A DNA stretch of 50,310 nucleotides from Ceratorhiza oryzae-sativae (taxonomy: Eukaryota > Basidiomycota > Agaricomycetes > Cantharellales > Ceratobasidiaceae), in the NCBI GenBank assembly GCA_030998015.1, contig JARWMV010000109.1, positions 1 through 50,310 on the forward strand, written 5' to 3'. Of the stretch, positions 48,364-50,310 are shown piece after piece. The position numbers and the translations under genes are program-made. The notes under the pieces are model-generated. The model had not been told where the DNA came from. It searched no databases and saw nothing but the letters and a program-made list of their open reading frames with translations. The stretch's first letter is position 1. Each line of letters starts with the position of its first letter.

Positions 48364-48510
48364 CCATTGCTAGAATGGCTATGAAGTAAAATAACCAAAT
48401 TATAAGTCCCCAACTTCCAGTTCCAGCCTGTTTAGGGCTAAATACGTAAGTTTGATTTAAGATGTTTCCAAAAAACACCTTCACGGTGGTTTTGGGCCCT
48501 ACGGGCTTCA

Positions 48511-48884
48511 ATTTTCATGTAAAGGATAAGATACGGTAACACGGTGTTAAGTACCAGGAAAATCCTTCTCGGCAGAAATATCTGCCTAGATGATTTAAGG
48601 CTAAGAAATGGCAACAACATTTCTATGCCCAGGGTTAATAGCCCGCGGCAGTAAGGACTTTGATTCCGAGGTAGCCTGGAACCTCGGGGGTCCAGGCTAC
48701 CTCGCAATACCCCGCCTCCTGGATCTCTAGAGATCCAGGGAGCGGAGCTTAAATTGTTGCACGTACGTGCAACAACTTCACGCTTGTAGAGGAGACGTCT
48801 GTGTGCGGCTTAAGCCGTACACAGACGGATCCGAAGCTTGAGTTAAATCATGCAAGCATGATTATTTCCTCAAGGGCAGCATGT
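48511..48884 (-). other. Intron-like segment shared with nad5 intron 3, plus hairpins
   Basis: gataagatacggtaacac (48527) and aagaaatggcaacaacattt recur from 15443-16050. Then gaggtagcctggaacc, the 34-bp hairpin (inverted, about 48709-48742) and cacgtacgtg hairpins. Confidence 0.55.
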
Positions 48885-49056
48885 CCGCCGGCGTTAGAGG
48901 GAATCCTAAAGATTCCCTCGTAGAAAATGACGACCGTTCGTCATTTTCAGCCGGCGGCTAAATATCGATATTATGCCGCGCACTAGCAATCGCAAACGGT
49001 TGCGATTGCTCACGTTGGTTGGTGGGACAAGTCCCACCAGCAACTAACGCGCGCGG
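48885..49056 (-). repeat. DH172 element, short form
   Basis: Left flank gcagcatgt as at 16394 and 12505, but the right inverted partner is gone (gtatata). Confidence 0.95.
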
Positions 49057-49481
49057 GTATATAAACCCTCCGCGCTCTTTGATCGCCCGCAGGGCGGCCT
49101 AAGCGCGGAGGGCTCAACTAATCGATGATTTGCGAAGGCAAATCATCGATTAGCGGGGTACATATAAATACAATGCTGGCTGAAGTAGTTGCACATACGT
49201 GATGTGCAACTATTTCACATTTTTATTCCATGTTAAAAAGAAAAACCTCTTCTTTTAGAAATTTTCCATGGTTAAGGGGACTTCTTAGATCCAACGCTCT
49301 CTGATCGCGCCTTTAGGCGCGGCCAGATCATAGGCCGCCGCGTGACAAAACATGAATTTGCCTTAGAGTGAAGGGGGGTTGAAAGTTTCATTTTTCAATT
49401 TTTATCCAAAAATATAACCACTGCCTGGATCTTACTAGTCCCGTGTTGAGGGAAACAGAAAGGCATTTACTATTGATAACT
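49057..49481. other. Spacer downstream of cob
   Basis: ccctccgcgc composite and a truncated AT-hairpin; nothing coding. Confidence 0.45.
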
Positions 49482-49769
49482 TTAACCTTCTAAAGCAAGG
49501 TCCATTAGAGTGTTTTCGATTATACCAACAGCCGGAACAATAATTACAAACCAAGCAAAGTACAATGCTGTAGCTACTTGTCCTACTTCCACAAATGGTG
49601 AGTTTGGGTGTTGACTTCCAATCCACATTAGGATGAAGAAGTCAGCCACAAATACCCAGAAGAAGAATTTCATTATTGGTCTGAATTGGTTACCTCTAAT
49701 TCTAGATGTGTCAACGATTGGCATTATTAATAGTATTAACAATGAAGCAAACATAGCTATAACTCCTAG
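49482..49769 (-). CDS. cob: Cytochrome b, 3'-terminal exon
   Basis: 95 codons plus TAA: LGVIAMFASLLILLIMP, SRIRGNQFRPIMKFFFWVF, FILMWIGSQHPNSPFVEVGQ, FAWFVIIVPAVGIIENTLMD, LALEG. This is the last part of cytochrome b of complex III (final transmembrane helices). The 5' boundary is an intron-terminal G before CTA GGA GTT. Upstream exons lie beyond the window. Confidence 0.96.
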   Translation of the reverse strand, partial: LGVIAMFASLLILLIMPIVDTSRIRGNQFRPIMKFFFWVFVADFFILMWIGSQHPNSPFVEVGQVATALYFAWFVIIVPAVGIIENTLMDLALEG

Positions 49770-49796
49770 CCGTATGAAGCTACTTTGTAACGGATT

Positions 49797-50165
49797 TTAT
49801 TTAACGCCATTTTCGCTATTCAGCAGAGAATCTATGTAGCATTTTAAAGAAATATCTCGATATTCAATAGCCTGTTTAAGTGCTTGTAATGATTCAAATT
49901 CATTTGTAAAACCAAACTGTCGAGATTTTATATTAAATTCACTAGGAAAGACACATTTCCAAGCTACGATACTCCCTTTTAATGGCCCTCGTCCAAAAAC
50001 CGCCTGAATATTATTTTCGCCTGATTTAGTATCATTTGCTCGGGATTTAAACCAAGATTGAATATTATCAAGCCAATATTCTTTACCCTTGACTTGGCTT
50101 AGCCAAGCTAGACTCTTCCCTGCCCAGTCAACAGGGACCACAGGCGAGCCTGGCGAGGGCCCCAA
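49797..50165 (-). CDS. Intronic ORF upstream of the cob 3' exon, unassigned
   Basis: 122 codons, ending 27 nt before the cob exon. It contains GKEYWLDNIQSWFKSRANDT, AVFGRGPLKGSIVAWKCVFP and QFGFTNEFESLQALKQAIEY. The last part loosely resembles AP2-type DNA-binding segments of HNH endonucleases (basic/aromatic strand followed by an A-rich helix), but no catalytic motif is visible. It is probably the C-terminal part of an intron-encoded protein whose start is beyond the repeat at 50230. Function uncertain. Confidence 0.5.
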   Translation of the reverse strand: MGPSPGSPVVPVDWAGKSLAWLSQVKGKEYWLDNIQSWFKSRANDTKSGENNIQAVFGRGPLKGSIVAWKCVFPSEFNIKSRQFGFTNEFESLQALKQAIEYRDISLKCYIDSLLNSENGVK

Positions 50166-50229
50166 CGAACGTTAGTTGGTCTTACTAGACCAACTTATTC
50201 GAAGAGTGCTAGAAAACAGGTTTAAAGAC

Positions 50230-50310
50230 CCGCGCGCGTTAGTTGCTGGTGGGACTTGTCCCACCAACCAACGTGAGCAATCGCAACCGTTTGCGATTGC
50301 TAGTGCGCGG
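50230..50310 (+). repeat. DH172 element, arm A (cut by the window end)
   Basis: Left flank aaagac; runs to gcgcgg at the last base. Confidence 0.9.

Larger units (their letters stand above)
46660..48510 (-). pseudogene. LAGLIDADG_2 homing endonuclease between the two cob 3' ends
   Basis: Blocks: NILNQTYVFSPKQAGTGSWG, WLFYFIAILA/MAIFVLYTKS (hydrophobic leader), FDVSNHVFCLLSLSSIVPIK, SKEERPQITLPP, LKYILIGLCLGDLYIQKQ (motif 1), a 1-nt frameshift, EYLEHLYKLFS/SYCNLEPKTT, FNTLSLPCFNIFFELFYIDG, NLLTPLGLAYW, FADDGTRNKQCR (motif 2), FTLNEVELLINALNSKWGLK and TIRIPAYS. Inserts include C4G elements (48271-48363, 47408-47569), TATGA 47987-48232 and DH172 47041-47212. Removing the two C4G elements with one duplication each gives AILAMAIFVLY and KLFSSYCNLE. 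Confidence 0.82.

Noticed and set aside
1..50310. CRISPR array
   Set aside because: Repeats are palindromic and dispersed at irregular spacing, with no regular spacers or cas genes; the context is mitochondrial.
1..50310. Nuclear copy of mitochondrial DNA
   Set aside because: nad6, nad4L and the nad5/cob exons are intact with proper group I boundaries; decay is confined to HEGs and duplicate fragments.

Overview
This window is fungal mitochondrial DNA. It carries exons of the respiratory-chain genes nad5, nad4L, nad6 and cob, two tRNA(-like) genes, group I introns and many intron-type homing endonuclease (HEG) ORFs of the LAGLIDADG_1, LAGLIDADG_2 and GIY-YIG families. Every recognisable host gene lies on the minus strand. 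TGG is the Trp codon in all exons read, and nad6 and the HEGs end at TGA, TAA or TAG, so the standard code fits. The clade cannot be fixed from the sequence. No rRNA, cox or atp gene was recognised. True exons cover only about 5% of the window.

Layout. 1-8230 is a huge near-perfect palindrome. Its right arm is the natural continuation of nad5; its left arm is a mirror copy. nad5 runs right to left in five exons (24282-23959, 19542-19450, 17420-~17088, ~11769-11566, 7604-7503), separated by group I introns of 2-5 kb packed with HEGs and repeats. Its 3' part, after residue ~352, is absent. Downstream of exon 5 a second, broken nad4L is fused to a LAGLIDADG_1 HEG. 24.3-28.65 kb holds two paralogous HEGs and a group I core, and intact nad4L is at 28919-28653. 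29-37 kb is repeats, a tRNA-Asp-like gene and HEG debris. nad6 (38607-37930) is followed in frame by a LAGLIDADG_1 HEG. 39-46.5 kb holds repeats, two LAGLIDADG_2 HEGs and tRNA-Asn. 46.5-50.3 kb has a duplicated cob 3' exon behind a HEG, then the real cob 3' exon and another intronic ORF.

The striking content is a community of mobile GC-rich palindromes. (1) A 172-bp 'dumbbell' (DH172) has two closed multi-hairpin arms joined by an 18-nt linker. There are about 40 copies, some with a 50-bp hairpin nested in one loop (222 bp). (2) A ~202-246-bp composite palindrome is flanked by a 5-bp TATGA duplication. (3) A 73-162-bp family built on CCCCCAA...TTGGGGG stems has 6-bp CNNNNG duplications. (4) A 34-bp hairpin sometimes has a 3-bp ACT duplication. 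(5) Several smaller hairpins also occur. They nest in one another and sit in introns, HEGs and spacers, never in the recognised exons. Comparison of filled and empty sites between paralogous HEGs shows that removing an element plus one duplication copy often rebuilds a continuous conserved protein. The palindrome centre lies exactly in the 4-nt loop of one DH172 hairpin, which points to a fold-back (template-switch) event at the element, either in vivo or during sequencing or assembly.
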